DNA of 64,000 nt, taken from contig JAMPIV010011350.1 of the NCBI GenBank assembly GCA_024509875.1, forward strand, positions 124,001 through 188,000, in the 5' to 3' direction. Positions 1-12,072 of the stretch are shown here, in pieces (within the stretch, counting starts at the first letter, position 1; the number at the start of each line of letters is the position of its first letter). A model generated the notes under the pieces. That model did not search any database, had not been told where the DNA came from, and saw only the letters and a list, made by a program, of their open reading frames with translations. A program made the translations under genes and the position numbers. The stretch comes from Oreohelix idahoensis (lineage: Eukaryota; Mollusca; Gastropoda; Stylommatophora; Oreohelicidae).

Positions 1-604
1 CCCAAATACTTCAATCTGTCACTTATAATTTTTGAATCCTTTGTCCGCTCTTTCTCTTTCTGGCTCTGGTGAATTGCTAGCTTGACGGGGCGATGCAGTC
101 TGATCTGTGACTCCGATTTCGCTAGATTATTTTTCCAATTCTCAGTTCAAAATCCCAGATTGTACTTCCGACGAATTTTCCAATGAGAATCATTGTGTAT
201 TCCGGCTCTCATTTTTACCCCAATCCAATCTCTTTTGCACTATATGGGTTGGGATGTTCAAATCATAATACCCCCACGTGTTTTAAAATATTACATTTTG
301 AAATTCCATCTCGTGACCTCTTTCTAATTTCCTGTCTAGATGCATTCTCACCAATATTGGCTCCCCAGACAGGTTATCGGTAATATTGATACCGAGATGG
401 TCTAGCGGAAACGATTATCTAATCATCACCTGTGTCTTCGAACACCCCAGACAGACAATATGGCTTTTCTTTTCATCGCTCGTGAGCGACCATATTGTAT
501 CAAAAGAGATCGACTCTATCAACGGTGGCCAGATACCTAAGGTGATAAACGTATTATCCACTGACCAGTCTAATTACCTCGATAATACTGCAGTTCACAT
601 GGTT
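1..604. other. unassigned sequence
   Basis: No gene, RNA or repeat is recognised. Two short open frames (183-383 and 386-610) have no motif and no codon pattern that supports them. Confidence 0.5.
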
Positions 605-1196
605 GGCTGATTCAACTCATGCCAAGATTTCCAGGAATTTGATTCAACTCACGGCAAGCTTTCTTGAAATTTGATACAACTCATGCCAAGCTTTCCTTGA
701 ATTGCTTCAACTCACGGCAAGCTTTCTTAGACTTTGATACAACTCATGCCATGCATTCATGGAATTTGATTCAACTCACATTTCTTGGAAATTAATTCGA
801 CACACGCAATTGATGTCCATGGAATTTAATTGGAACTTCCGGCATGTTTTCGTGGAATTTGATTCAACTCACATTTCTTGGAATTTTATTCAACCCACGC
901 CAAGCTTTCTTGGTATTTCTTTTAACTCACGTTTATTGGAATTTGGTTCAAAGCTTTCTTAGGATTTGCTTCAACTCATGCCAAGCTGTCCTGGAATTCG
1001 ATTCAACACACGGCAAGCTTTCCTGGAATTTATTCAACTCACTGCAAGTTTTCTTAGAATTTGATTCAACTCACGGCAAGCTGTCCTGGAATTTGATTCA
1101 ACTCACGGCAAGCTTTTTGTGGAATTTTTCAACTCACGCCAAGATTTCTTGGAATTTAATTCAGCGCACGCAAAGCTTTCTTGGAATTTGATACAC
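605..1196. repeat. ~32-bp minisatellite
   Basis: Imperfect tandem copies of a unit built around GATTCAACTCACGGCAAGC followed by TTTCTTGGAATTT, about 17-18 units. Units differ by point changes (tcatgcc/tcacggc) and small deletions. Open frames across it (759-962, 844-1191) are by-products of the repeat. Confidence 0.9.
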
Positions 1197-1904
1197 AACA
1201 GCATGCTTTCCTTCACTGTGCCAACTGATGTAATATACGTTACTTAATATGCGCAATTATTAGCAAGAAACCTTTATCCATATTATTGTACGACCTACTA
1301 GACACAGTTTGTAGTTTGGGCAGGAAAGAAAATTGAGCGCTAAAGTGGATTATTCAGCAGAGAAGATGGGGTATTATAATGATTTGAACAGGACAGAATA
1401 TGAGCCGGTAAAATAATCTGAATGGGACAGACATTGTGCCGGTATAGTTGTTCGGACAGGGAAAAAAATAGGATACTATAATTGTTTAGATGGGATAGTA
1501 AACGTGGCGCTATATTGGTTTGGACAAGATAGGTACCCGCGAGACTGGACGATAGTTTATAAACAGATCATGATCACATCCTTTGTCTAGTGTACCAGCA
1601 TACATCAAGACGGAAAACCATCATGTATCACAGGTGTAGCAGGAAACAGCACGAATAACAGTGCGCTAGATACTCGTCCGAATGAAATAGAATCAACATT
1701 GAGTGCAACGCACAACTTGTCGAGATGTAACGAATTGTTGCAGACTTCTTCAACATTTAGATGAATCGATTGTGAGAGGTAATAGAATAGGAGAACACTG
1801 ATTAGAGGGATAAAAAGTAGGATATAGATAGAACTAGCAATAATTCATCCTCTAGTAGCTCCACATGTTCTACATGAAGGACAGTGAGGTGTACGAATTT
1901 GTTG
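1197..1904. other. unassigned, loosely repetitive
   Basis: No gene is seen. Around 1360-1530 a motif of the form 'ggacaggatag...tataat' recurs with poor spacing, perhaps a worn tandem repeat. The 31-bp minisatellite starts at the right edge. Confidence 0.4.
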
Positions 1905-2743
1905 ACCCAGTATTCAGAGTATTTTAACACAACCAGAAATGTAACAGAGTATTCTAGGACTATCAAAAATGTAACAGCGCAATCTAGTTACGGTCTGGAA
2001 TGTAAGATAGTATTCTAGTTACGATCAGAAATGTAACAGAGTATTCTAGTCACGAGCAGGAATGTAACAGGGCATTCTAGTTACTATCAGTTCTGTAATA
2101 TAGTATTCTAGCTACGGTAACAATGTAACACAGTATTCTAGTCACGAGCATTAATGTAACAGAGAATTCTAGTTACGGTAAGAATTGTAACAGAGTATTC
2201 TAGTCACGAGCATTAATATAACAGAGTATTCTACTTACGGTAAGAATTGAACAGGGTATTCTAGTCACGAGCAGGAATGTAACACAGTATTCTAGTCACG
2301 AGCATTAATGTAACAGAGTAGTCTAGTTACGGTAAGAATTGTTATAGAGTATTCTAGTCACGAGCAGAAACATAACACTGTATTATAATCACGAACAGGA
2401 ATATAACAGTGTAGTCTAGTTACGATAAGAATTGTAACAGAGTGTTCTATCATGATCAGGAATGTAACAGAGTACTCTAATTACCATCAGGAATGTAAAA
2501 GAGCTTTCTAGTTACGATACGAATTGTAACAGAATATTCTACCATGATCAAGAATATAACAGAGAATTCCAGAGTGATCAGAACTTTAACAGAGTATTCT
2601 AGGCACAATGAGCAATATAACAGACAATTTTAGTTATCGTCAGGAATGTAACAGAGTATTCTAGCATGATCAGAAATGTAACATAGTATTTTAGTTACAA
2701 TCAGGAAAGTAAAAGAATATTCTAGTTACGATCGTGAATATAA
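1905..2743. repeat. 31-bp minisatellite, block 1
   Basis: About 27 imperfect copies of a unit of the form GAATGTAACAGAGTATTCTA plus GTYACGAKCAG. The same unit resumes at 3541 and at 18441, so blocks 1-3 are one array split by retrotransposons. In this block the variable part is mostly 'gttacgatcag' or 'gtcacgagcag'; in block 2 'gcgtgatcagg' dominates, which shows local homogenisation. The last 13 bp (2731-2743, ATCGTGAATATAA) are the left target-site duplication of the next element. Confidence 0.95.
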
Positions 2744-3540
2744 CACATCCAGGAAAAAAAACGGATAGACTAAATAAGTTTAGCCAGCAGGTGGGCTTGA
2801 ACATCAATTTAAAGAAGTCAGAGGTCATGACGCTCAATGTGAGCAACCCTGAGCCCATATCAGTAAGGAATCAGCAACTGGTACAGACAGACACCTTCAC
2901 ATACCTAGGATGCAAAGTAACACAAGACGGCGGGGCAGGCAAAGACGTCAAGATCAGAATGAATAAGGCAAGAACAGCCTTTTTTAGCCTAAATAACATC
3001 TGGAAGTCCTCTCAGTATAGCACAAGCACAAAATTAAGATTATATCAGAGCTGTGTGCTTTCTGTGCTTCTCTATGGTGCGGAATGCTGGAGAGTTACAG
3101 AGAAGGAAATGTCGAAATTTTCCTCTTTTCCCATAACATCCCTAAGAAAAATTCACCGAATCTTTTGGCCGAATACCATCACCAACCAAGATCTGCTTAC
3201 TCGGAGCAAGCAAGAGGACATGCACACCATCATACCTGGCAGACGCTGGAGCTGGGTTGGCCATGTCCTCAGAAGAGACCCCGATGCCATCACAAGAACA
3301 GCTATGCTTTGGACACCTCAAGGAAAACGAAAGAGAGGCCGACCAAAAACAACCTGGCGGAGGACTGTAGAGGCTGAGATGCAAAGAATGAACCAGAGTT
3401 GGGGCACTGTACGAAGGATGGCTGCCGACCGAGCAAAGTGGAATCAATTTGTTGTTGCCCTACAAGACCCCACTAGGCGTGATGGCCACTGACTGCTTTG
3501 ACGGTCGGCGGCTAAGGATCAAAGAAGAAAGAAGAAGAAG
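2744..3540 (+). mobile_element. 5'-truncated LINE with intact TSD
   Basis: A 797-bp LINE 3' end inserted in the minisatellite. The 13-bp sequence ATCGTGAATATAA occurs exactly at 2731-2743 and again at 3541-3553, and satellite sequence lies on both sides. The element ends in an A-rich (GAA)n tail (AAAGAAGAAAGAAGAAGAAG), the mark of target-primed reverse transcription. The interior codes for the C-terminal part of a reverse transcriptase polyprotein. The clade cannot be fixed from this part. Confidence 0.93.
2746..3492 (+). pseudogene. LINE reverse transcriptase, C-terminal fragment
   Basis: Open frame of about 249 codons with no start of its own; it is a 5' truncation of a retrotransposon ORF. 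It begins in the RT thumb region (GLNINLKKSEVMTLN, then TFTYLGCKVTQDGG) and goes on through LRLYQSCVLSVLLYGAECW, a conserved block after the catalytic fingers and palm. It ends with the family's C-terminal signature, RRWSWVGHVLRRD and GKRKRGRPKTTWRRTVEAE. The catalytic palm motif (xxDD) and the endonuclease are absent, so the fragment cannot move. No frameshift is seen, which with the perfect TSD suggests a fairly recent insertion. Confidence 0.9.
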
Positions 3541-4811
3541 ATCGTGAATATAATAGAGTAGTCTAGTACAATCAGGAACATAACAGAGTTTTCTAGCACA
3601 ATCTTGAATGTAACAGAGCATTCTAGCGTGATCAGGAATGTAAATGAGTATTCTAGCATGATCGTGAATGTAACCAAGTATTCTAGTGTGATCAGGAATG
3701 TAACTGAGTATTCTAGCGGGATTGGGAATGTAACAGAGTATTCTAGTATGATCAGGAATGTAACAGAGTATTCTAGCGATATCAAGAATGTAACAGATTA
3801 TTCAAGTGTGATCATGAATGAGAGTATTATTGCGTGCTTGGGAATGTAACAGAGTATTCTAGCGTGATCGGGAATGTAACAGAATATTCTAACGTGATCA
3901 GGAATGTAACTGAGTATTCTAGCGTGATCGGGAATGTAAAAGAGTATTCTAGTATGATCAGGAATGTAACACAGTATTCTAGTCATGAGCATTAATTTAA
4001 CAGAGTAGTCTAGGTAAGAATTATAACAGAGTATTCTAGTCACGAGCAGGAATGTAACACTGTTATAGTCACGAGCAGGAATGTAACAGAGCTTTCTAGT
4101 TACGATAGGAATTGTAACAGAATATTCTACCATGATCAAGAATGTAACAGAGAATTCCAGAGTGATCATAACTTTGACAGAGTATTATTCTAGTCACAAT
4201 GAGCGATATAACAGACAATTTTAGTTACCGTCAGAAATGTAACAGAGTATTCTAGCACGATCTTGAATGTAACAGAGCATTCTAGCATGATCAGGAATGT
4301 AACTGAGTATTCTAGCATGATCGGGAATGCAACCGAGTATTCTAGTGTGATCAGGAATGTAACAGAGTATTCTAGCATTATCGGGAATGTAACAGAGTAT
4401 TCTAGCATGATCAGGAATGTAACTGAGTGTTCTAGCGTGATCAGAAATGTAACAGAGTATTCTAGCGTGATCGGGAATGTAACAAAGTATTCTAGTACGA
4501 TCAGAAATGTAACAGAGTATTCTAGTGTTATCATGAATGCAACAGAGTATTCTAGTGTGATCAGGAATGTAATAGAATTTTATAGCGTGCTCGGGAATGT
4601 AACAAAGTATTCTAGCGTGATCGGGAATGTAACAGAATATTCTAGCGTCATCAGGTATGTAACTGAGTATTTTAACGTGATCGGGAATGTAACAGAGTAT
4701 TCTAGTGTTATCAGGAATGTAACAGAGTATTCTAGTGTGATCAAAAATGTAACAGAGTATTCTAGCGTGATCGGGAATGTAACAGAATATTCTAGTGTGA
4801 TCAGGAATGTA
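3541..4811. repeat. 31-bp minisatellite, block 2
   Basis: About 41 copies of the same 31-bp unit as block 1. Because frames stay open over many units, several long 'ORFs' arise on both strands (4190-4534, 4221-4859 minus, 4263-4883 plus). They code only for repeated peptides such as NVTEYSSVIR and are not genes. Confidence 0.95.
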
Positions 4812-4812
4812 G

Positions 4813-5763
4813 GCCGTAAGGAGGCAGCCCCTCCACCATGCAAAGGCACAACAGGCCAATCACCTGTTTGCTTTAAATCATGATTACGAGAACTACGAGA
4901 GAGAAAACCGGACTGATTCTAAAGGCGACGAACTGGAACAGACTACGACTTATGGAACTTGGAACACAAGAAGTATAAATGCGAAAAAAGAGGAGCTGGT
5001 GGAAGAGATGAGGAAAGCAAAACTAGAAATCCTTGCTATAACGGAAACAAAGCAAAAAGGACAAGGAGTCATGGATCTTGATGACAAAACGCTGCTCTAC
5101 AGTGGTGTACCCACATATGAAAGAGCTAAAGGGGGCGTGGGTTGCATTGTGGCCAAAAACCAAAAAGATAGTATCAAGGGATGGAACTTTGTCTCGGAGC
5201 GCATTATGGTTGTAAAACTAAAAGAAGGAGAAACCATAGTCATCCTGGTCATAGTGCATGGGCCAAATGAGGATGAGAGAGCAGAGGTCAAGGAGGAATT
5301 CTTCGAGCTGCTTCAAAGGACAGTGGATGACTGCCTAGATGAAATTATCATGCTCGGAGATTTCAATGCCAGAGTTGGAAATGACCATGCTGGATGGGGT
5401 GGAGTTATCGGAAGATATAGAGAAGGTACTCTCAATGACAATGGAAAGCGACTCCTTAGATTCTGCAGTGAGCAGAATCTGATCATTACAAATACAAAGT
5501 TCCCCCATAAGCGCATACATGCATACACTAGATGTGAACCAACAAAGAATGAGAAGTCAGTGATCGACTATGCCATTGTTAGGAGGCGCTCATTCAAATA
5601 TGTCCTGGATGCTAGAGTCTGGAAGGGGCCAGAGATTGGAAGTGACCACTATCTGCTTACTATAAAAAGAACAACTGAAAGAGTTGCTCAGCCTAGGAAC
5701 TGCCCAGCATCACGCAAGAAACCAAGTAAACGAACGGGAGAAATGAGCATAAAGACCTACTAA
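4813..5763 (+). pseudogene. LINE-A endonuclease domain
   Basis: The frame is open from the insertion boundary (a stop lies at 4810-4812) but the first in-frame Met is at 4999, inside the domain, so the true start is missing or lies in lost 5' sequence. The endonuclease/exonuclease/phosphatase fold is clear: GTWNTRSINAKKEELVEEM at the N-terminus, ILAITETKQKG (catalytic Glu), GGVGCIV, ILVIVHGPN, MLGDFNARVG (Asp/Asn pair), and VIDYAIV with GSDHYLL at the end. These residues nick target DNA to prime reverse transcription. The frame stops at 5763, and related residues follow in another frame from about 5770 up to 5884, so one indel breaks the ORF before insert 1. Confidence 0.88.
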
Positions 5764-5884
5764 CTGAGAGAGCCAGAAATTAAGACCAGATATCAGGGGC
5801 TTATTGCTACAGCGGTGAGAAACACAGAAGAACAACCTGATGACTTGGAAACACTCTGGATTAAATTCAAGGACATCTGTAACT

Positions 5885-6984
5885 GTCTTTTTTTTCTTGT
5901 TGAGGTGATCACTGGCCCAAGACAGTTTACATGTTGTTAGATGTGTAGTGCGAGCGTATGATGAGTTGAGTGTGGGTGCGAATGAAGACGCGAATGTGTT
6001 TAGGCTCGTATAGATGTAGATCCTGCAACCCATACTCTCACATGCAGTAATCAAGGATGCTTTGACACTGCAGGCATGTTTCAAGACATTTATTGACGGG
6101 AACACACATAATATCAACAGGAACAGTCAGTGTAACAGGGTCATGCTGACCTGACATCGATAGGTATACATTTGGCATTCAAAAAGGTAAACATCAGAAT
6201 AGACGTGCATGGTCAATAGCAAAGTTCTTCAATAATGACAGTTCGTAGCGTCGCCCTTGGCGTCTCTGACTAAACGCGTCAGATGCCTTAGTTACCTTGA
6301 CACACAGGTGCAACTTGGCACTCCCTGCCAATTGCACATATCAGGCTGTAGTATAATAGCCGGAAGCACAGGCCTCGTTCTGACATCGGCCGTGTACTTC
6401 TGTTAAATAGGTTATCATCAACCCTGCAGTAATACTTATTGTAGATAGAAGTTCCGCCAATCTGCGGCTCCCACAATATATCTTCGTCACTGGATTTCTG
6501 GACAATATAAGACTAACAGTCTTGGATGGCTACCTCGAGCACAAATATATAAGTTCTGAAATGGCGGATCCGTGAACTGCTGTTCACCCTAGGTAATCCT
6601 TTACATGTTCTGCCACCGAAAAGCGTAATAATGCATAAAGGTCGGTATTACCTGGTAAATGAATCCTCAGAACTACACAAGGAATTCTGTCGTCATCCCG
6701 ACGCACAGAGATTCACTGGGGAAAACTGCCATAGCAGTTACTTCGAAGATTCTCCCCGAAAAACAATGGACTCTTGGTCCCTTCAGAAAAACAGGACCTC
6801 CCGGCTTCCCGGAAGTATATCTCACTCCCGCTTAAAAAACCTTCCCATAGGCCCACGCCGAACTGTCAACCTCTGACCCTAAAGGTCAAACACAATGAAT
6901 GAATAAACAAGGGAAGACAACCCCTAATCAACCTGACATCGCAGGTAAAGACACAATTATACTTATGATACAAACATAAGCAAA
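5885..6984. mobile_element. insert 1 in LINE-A, unclassified
   Basis: An 1100-bp stretch that splits LINE-A. TAACT occurs just left (5880-5884) and at the right end (6985-6989), which reads as a 5-bp TSD; removing one copy and the insert rejoins the LINE-A reading frame exactly. No clear terminal inverted repeats, LTR ends or coding region are found. A short plus-strand frame at 6631-6876 has no recognised motif. A 5-bp duplication would fit an LTR element or a DNA transposon, so this may be a solo LTR or a non-autonomous element. Confidence 0.6.
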
Positions 6985-7979
6985 TAACTTGACAGATGAC
7001 TCCGTCGAAAATGACAGCAACAACATCATAAAGACAGTTGCTGCAGAAGCATGTGGTGAAGTCCAACTTGGGAACAAGAGAAAGAAGACACCTTGGTGGA
7101 CAGAGGAAGTCAAAGAGAAAATAAGAGAGAAGAAAATGGCATGGAAACAATACTTAGGAGCTAAAAACACTGCAGGACAAATAGAAAAATATAGAGAATA
7201 TGTGACACTCAGAACAGAAGCAAAGAACAAGGTGCTAGCAGCAAAACAGAAGTCCTGGGAAGAATTTAGAGAAAAGCTAGAAAAAGATACACAAGAAAAC
7301 CAGAAATTGTTCTATAAGGAAGACCCTAAAGAACATGAGGTAGGAAAAGCAATGCCTTATCAAATATATAAAGGACAAGCAAGGCAAATTGTTTACTGCC
7401 TCGAAGGAAGTAATGGAAAGATGGAAAGAATATTTCTCAGAACTCCTGGATGGTGAGCAAGGTCAAGCATCAGAAATGATAACCATGAGCACAGAAGAGG
7501 AAACCAATGGTGATGAAGATGACATAAAGATGGAAGAAATGAAGGCAGCACTGGAGAAAATCAAGATGGGCAAAGCAGCAGGGCATGATGGTATAACGCC
7601 AGAAATGGTTAAGTACATGGGAGCATCAGGCGACCTTTTACTCTTAAGGGTCCTACAGGCAGCGTGGTGCAACAAGACCATTCCAAAGGATTGGGAGATT
7701 GCCATCATAACACCAATTTTCAAAAAGGGTGACAATCGACAATGTGGAAACCATAGAGGCATATCCCTTCTCAGTGTCGCTGGTAAAATCTACTCTAGAA
7801 TCCTAGGGCAGAGACTCCGACGCCTAGCTGAGCCACAGTTGGATGAGGTCCAGTGCGGATTTCGAACACACCGAATTACTCAAAACCTAATCTACACACT
7901 CAGCCAGCTGAGTGAAAAGGCCCTCGAGTATAAGAGTGAGATCCATCTTTGTTTCATAGATCTGAAAAAAGGCGTTTGA
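6985..7979 (+). pseudogene. LINE-A reverse transcriptase, first part
   Basis: Resumes LINE-A after insert 1. The first frame (to 7456) holds the basic linker with KKTPWWTEEVKEKIREKK. A one-base shift near 7350-7385 moves the protein to the frame ending at 7979, which has ELLDGEQG, the RT block KAAGHDGITPEMVKYMG, WEIAIITPIFKKGD, and NHRGISLLSVAGKIYSRIL, then CFIDLKK just before palm motif A. An extra A in the run at 7971-7976 ends the frame here; the next codons in the other frame give AFDRVP. Two frameshifts plus the inserts make this inactive. Confidence 0.88.
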
Positions 7980-9194
7980 CAGGGTTCCTGTCGTACAGAT
8001 ACGTTGTGAGTTATTTTATGACCCGTCTGAGTAGAGTGGATGGTGATAGATACGTGAGAAAGGTGTGAGAAATAGATTTCACGGGTGATAGCTTACGGAA
8101 AAAGATATGTCTATGGAATGAGTAAGTTTCTCTATTCCAGCCTATCTATACGACTATAACTTAGTACAAGACAACCTTGCCCTCCTCATACATATAAATA
8201 TAAGTTTAACTACACACACACAGCTATGTGACAACAAGACACACAAACGTGAAAAACTACGGTTACTTGGGTATGGGTCTGACCAACACACACAAAGGTA
8301 AGTTTCTTTGTTGTTTATTATCATTAAACTTGACAACACCAATATCCAAAGAAAGATCAAATAAAATCAGATTTACATACATATGACATAGCAGAATAAA
8401 TGCGCCATCCCCTTATGGAGAAAAGAACCCAAAATGTTAATAACCCAAAGATCGAAGATTAGCACTATGTTACAGAGTAGACAGTAAAGTAACAAGTTCC
8501 TACTATATGCTACCCAGTAAAGTAAACGAGTTTAAGCAAATCCAATGTTGGTAAATTCCCTGAAACAAAGAAAAATACTCACGCCCTCTTTCTTACAGTG
8601 GCCACTCAATCACTCTTACCTACTCTTGGTGATATCCCTTGGAAATACAATTATTCCTGGATATATAAAATGTCAGGTTCACTTCCCAAATTGGCCCCAG
8701 TCCATCCTCTAACAAATAAAGACTAGTGAGGTGAACGCCGAATATGGTGTGGGTTTTTCCTGGATGAACAAAATGTCAGCGCCAATAGTTAATGTAGGAA
8801 CGAGCTCTTGGGGTTGACAGTTAAAAGAGGAAAATACTTCCAGCATTGGGAAACATCTGGTTGCTAAAAAATTTTTACAATTGATAAATGATGATAACCC
8901 TGTCGGCTGAATCTATGTTAGAGCGCCGATTTCTGAACAGTGTAAATTTCTGGATGCTTCACTTGAATATGACTGTCAAAGTCGGGAATATTAATGTTAT
9001 TTTGTACATCCAAGTGGGCTGTTAAAATTGGAAAAATATCTGGGTTTGGTAAGTCCAGTTAAACTTATAAGTTAAAATGTTTCTCAAGTATCTTTGGCTA
9101 ATACTCTCTCATGAATTATTTTTTTTTTTTCGTACGCCCGCTAATACTCGAGGCGAAATCTCAGGTTATTATTAATTTCTAACCTGACATTGAT

Positions 9195-9480
9195 TTTACG
9201 TGAGTATCCCTTTTTTTCTTGTACAGAGACAGGTGTCCCTCGCCATTTAGGCAGATACTCGCCGATGTCGGAGGTACCCATTAGAGCTGGGTCGGCTCAG
9301 GAGCCGCCAATCCCTTGTCGACGACACTCTTTCAAATGTCCTCGCCAGGTCTCGAGTTAATCCAGTCCAAATCCCGGTCGACGAAAATTCCTCAAATTCC
9401 GTCTCCCGGGTTTGATCCTGCATCACCCGGTCGCCAGAGCGGTGTTGTAACCACTACGCTAGCGCGGCTCCCCTCTCTCA
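9195..9480 (-). mobile_element. tRNA-derived SINE
   Basis: Read on the minus strand, the head is tRNA-like. A box A-like segment (TAGCGTAGTGGTTACAAC) is followed by CACCGCTCTGGCGACCGGG and a box B-like GGATCAAACCC, the internal RNA polymerase III promoter spacing. The body continues leftward with GAGCCGACCCAGCTCTAATG and GGTACCTCC, a 'gctgggt...tgggtacc' motif also seen in SINE-like copies at 38390-38560 and 39215-39340. No clear TSD was found. Confidence 0.75.
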
Positions 9481-10299
9481 CGAATGAAATTGGTGACGCA
9501 CAAGCCAAGAAAAAAGACATTAACCAATCAGTAAAAAGAAAAAACGGCTGGACGATCTTGATCAGGTCTGCTAGGAATATTGTGATAAATTTAACCGTGA
9601 TACAACGTTAAAATATCTCCAACTATCAAGATAAAATGTAGGGATAAAAATAATGCATAAGCTACTAGAAGACATGATCGCCCATACCGCGGTTCACTAC
9701 CCGCCATGGAAACTAACTTGTTAGACGTGCAGACAAAACGTTTACCCTTGGAGACGGGAGGGAACGGAGATCAAAAAGAAAAAATATGACTGAACACGTG
9801 TTTGAAACTAGCAAGGCTAAAAAGACGCACTTGGTGGGGAAAGGAAAAAATTCACGTCCACTAGTGACACAATGTAAAGAAATGGACAAAAGGGACCTTA
9901 GCTATTATATGCAACAGTCATTTCTTGGACGCTTTTACGATACTTGGTTGTTTTATTTGAAATCAGCGGCAAACGCATTACAGAAGCTTCTCGAAGATAT
10001 TTCAAAAAAAAAAAAAAAAAAATAGACGAGAAAAAAAAATATGTTTTTTTAATAATAATGTTACGAAATAAAACTTAGCTAGTTTGATAGCACATCTTGA
10101 GCTGACAAATAATATACTTTAAATTATCCAGACGAATAGATAGTAAGGAAGATATTGACAAAAGACTGTATTGTTCATATCAGACGAACGACTACACTGT
10201 TAACCCATGTCACTAAAAATAACCAAAATCTTGGCCTTGAGTCTGCAAACGTAAAAATCTAGTTGAAATGAAAGAGAGGGAATGTGGTGGAGAATTGTG

Positions 10300-11860
10300 G
10301 CTAAAAATAACTTTAAAGGCAAAATTGTGTAGGGGACGGCAGAGTTGGTTCAAAAAAACAAGTGTGTTTTTTGTGAAACGCAAGTAGAGACAGACGGACC
10401 AACAGACAATAATACATACTTGACTGAGGTATGACTGAATTGACTTTTGGTTGTAGGTTTGAAATTTGAAAGGGGGAAAGTCGGTGATTGGCCAAAGATA
10501 ATCATATTATTGGCGCACAGACGCGCATTTTTGCCATTCAACTAAAAGCTGTCCAGTAGTAGACACTAAATAATTCAGTGGTGTATTTCCCAGAAAGCTA
10601 TTCCATATTTAGAGGGACGCCATACTAGAGCCAGCAGCTCAGCTGAGTTTTGCTAGAATATAACTGTGTTCTCTATTCGTAATTCTGGTAAGAATGAAAG
10701 CATTTCTTTTGTATATTTTAATATTGTTTAATATTTCGAGTGATTTGATACTGCCATATCAAAATCTGTCTCTTACAACAAGTAAGGGGTTCGCTCTAGA
10801 TCCCCAGCCCAAGTTCAGGGTCTAGAGACAAACAAAATACATAGACGCCAGCAAGGATTATGAAGGGCGGATCAAGTATTGAGATATGTGGGAACATATC
10901 ACCTATCTTATTGGATAATAGAAAAAACTATTGAACATATCTCATATGCACTGCAGACTTTGGGGGGAATTGATACAATATGAAACCAACTTGGTAAGAT
11001 GTGCTGTATGGTCAGAGAGATCTGACCCATTTCTGTATATTGTTGATGTGTTGTGCTGTGTAAAAGTGGTGCAGTGTATAGAGTACTGACACAGCACCAA
11101 TTTTGTTTCAGAAGTGTGGGTTTCTGATGTGGCACTAAGCTAGTGCTACATAAGTATTCAAAGTTACACCAGCAGACGTGTATGCAGGCAAACAGCGTAT
11201 AGAAGCAGACTATCGTTCTATTCTAGCTGTCGAGAGAAGTGGACCACCTGATTCTGCATCAGTTCTTCGCAGACCAGATGAGTACTAAATGGCCTGCTGA
11301 AGATTCACCATATTTCTAAGGAACTTATAATAATTTCCCCACCACGGTTTACTGAACTTTGGGAAAGACACAGTATAAAGTTGTAATCTAATGGACACAG
11401 CTCCTGTAGTTACAGAATGGGAGTGATGACGCCACCCCATCAGCACATCCATTAATCGTTCTCCCAGAGAAATTTAAAATATAAACAGTATTAATATTAA
11501 CTAGTCTTGTAAAATACATATGTATACACCTTTCATTTTATTATGACATATATCCATGCATTTCATTCATAACTTCATAACCTTTCATATGTTCTGACCA
11601 AAATAAAACCTTGGTTCAGAACAAATAAACTTAAAGAAAATTTCTATATCTAAAACTAAAACAGCTGAGTCAGTTCAGTGTGTTATAAATTGTATTAATA
11701 TTATTACACTTAGTAATTATCTGTGTGTGTGTGTTTGTATATACTAATACAACACAGTACATATCAGTACCCTAGAATTTAACGTAGCCACATTCATTAG
11801 TAAAAAAAGATATGTGTGAGGTCGTAAGTGGCAGTACGAAGGGCCTTCTGTAATTCACAT
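10300..11860 (+). repeat. dispersed repeat R1, copy 1
   Basis: Matches 31390-32940 in inverted orientation. Shared landmarks, here then there on the other strand: gagacagacggaccaacag; TTTGATACTGCCATATC; a 'tctagaccct...tctagagc' block near 10795-10830; and CGTAGCCACATTCATTA near 11785. Identity is moderate, with indels. It carries no coding region that I recognise, and ends in or next to the (TA)n tract at 11970. Confidence 0.85.
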
Positions 11861-11968
11861 CTACATTTATCTCAGGAGCCTTCACAACTGACCTCATACA
11901 TCCCACTAAGTGACATCAACCATACAATACCATCAAAACCCACTACAAATATAAGAAAACATTTATGG

Positions 11969-12072
<104 letters not shown>

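Noticed and set aside
3142..3447. Minus-strand frame of 101 codons
   Set aside because: Antisense shadow of the LINE RT fragment at 2746-3492.
1905..4811. A CRISPR-like array of ~31-bp repeats
   Set aside because: Units are adjacent with no unique spacers, the genome is eukaryotic, and no cas genes are present. It is a minisatellite.
4221..4883. Long open frames on both strands (over 200 codons) with repeated NVTEYSSVIRN-type peptides
   Set aside because: They are translations of the 31-bp minisatellite and exist on both strands at once; no start context or domain.
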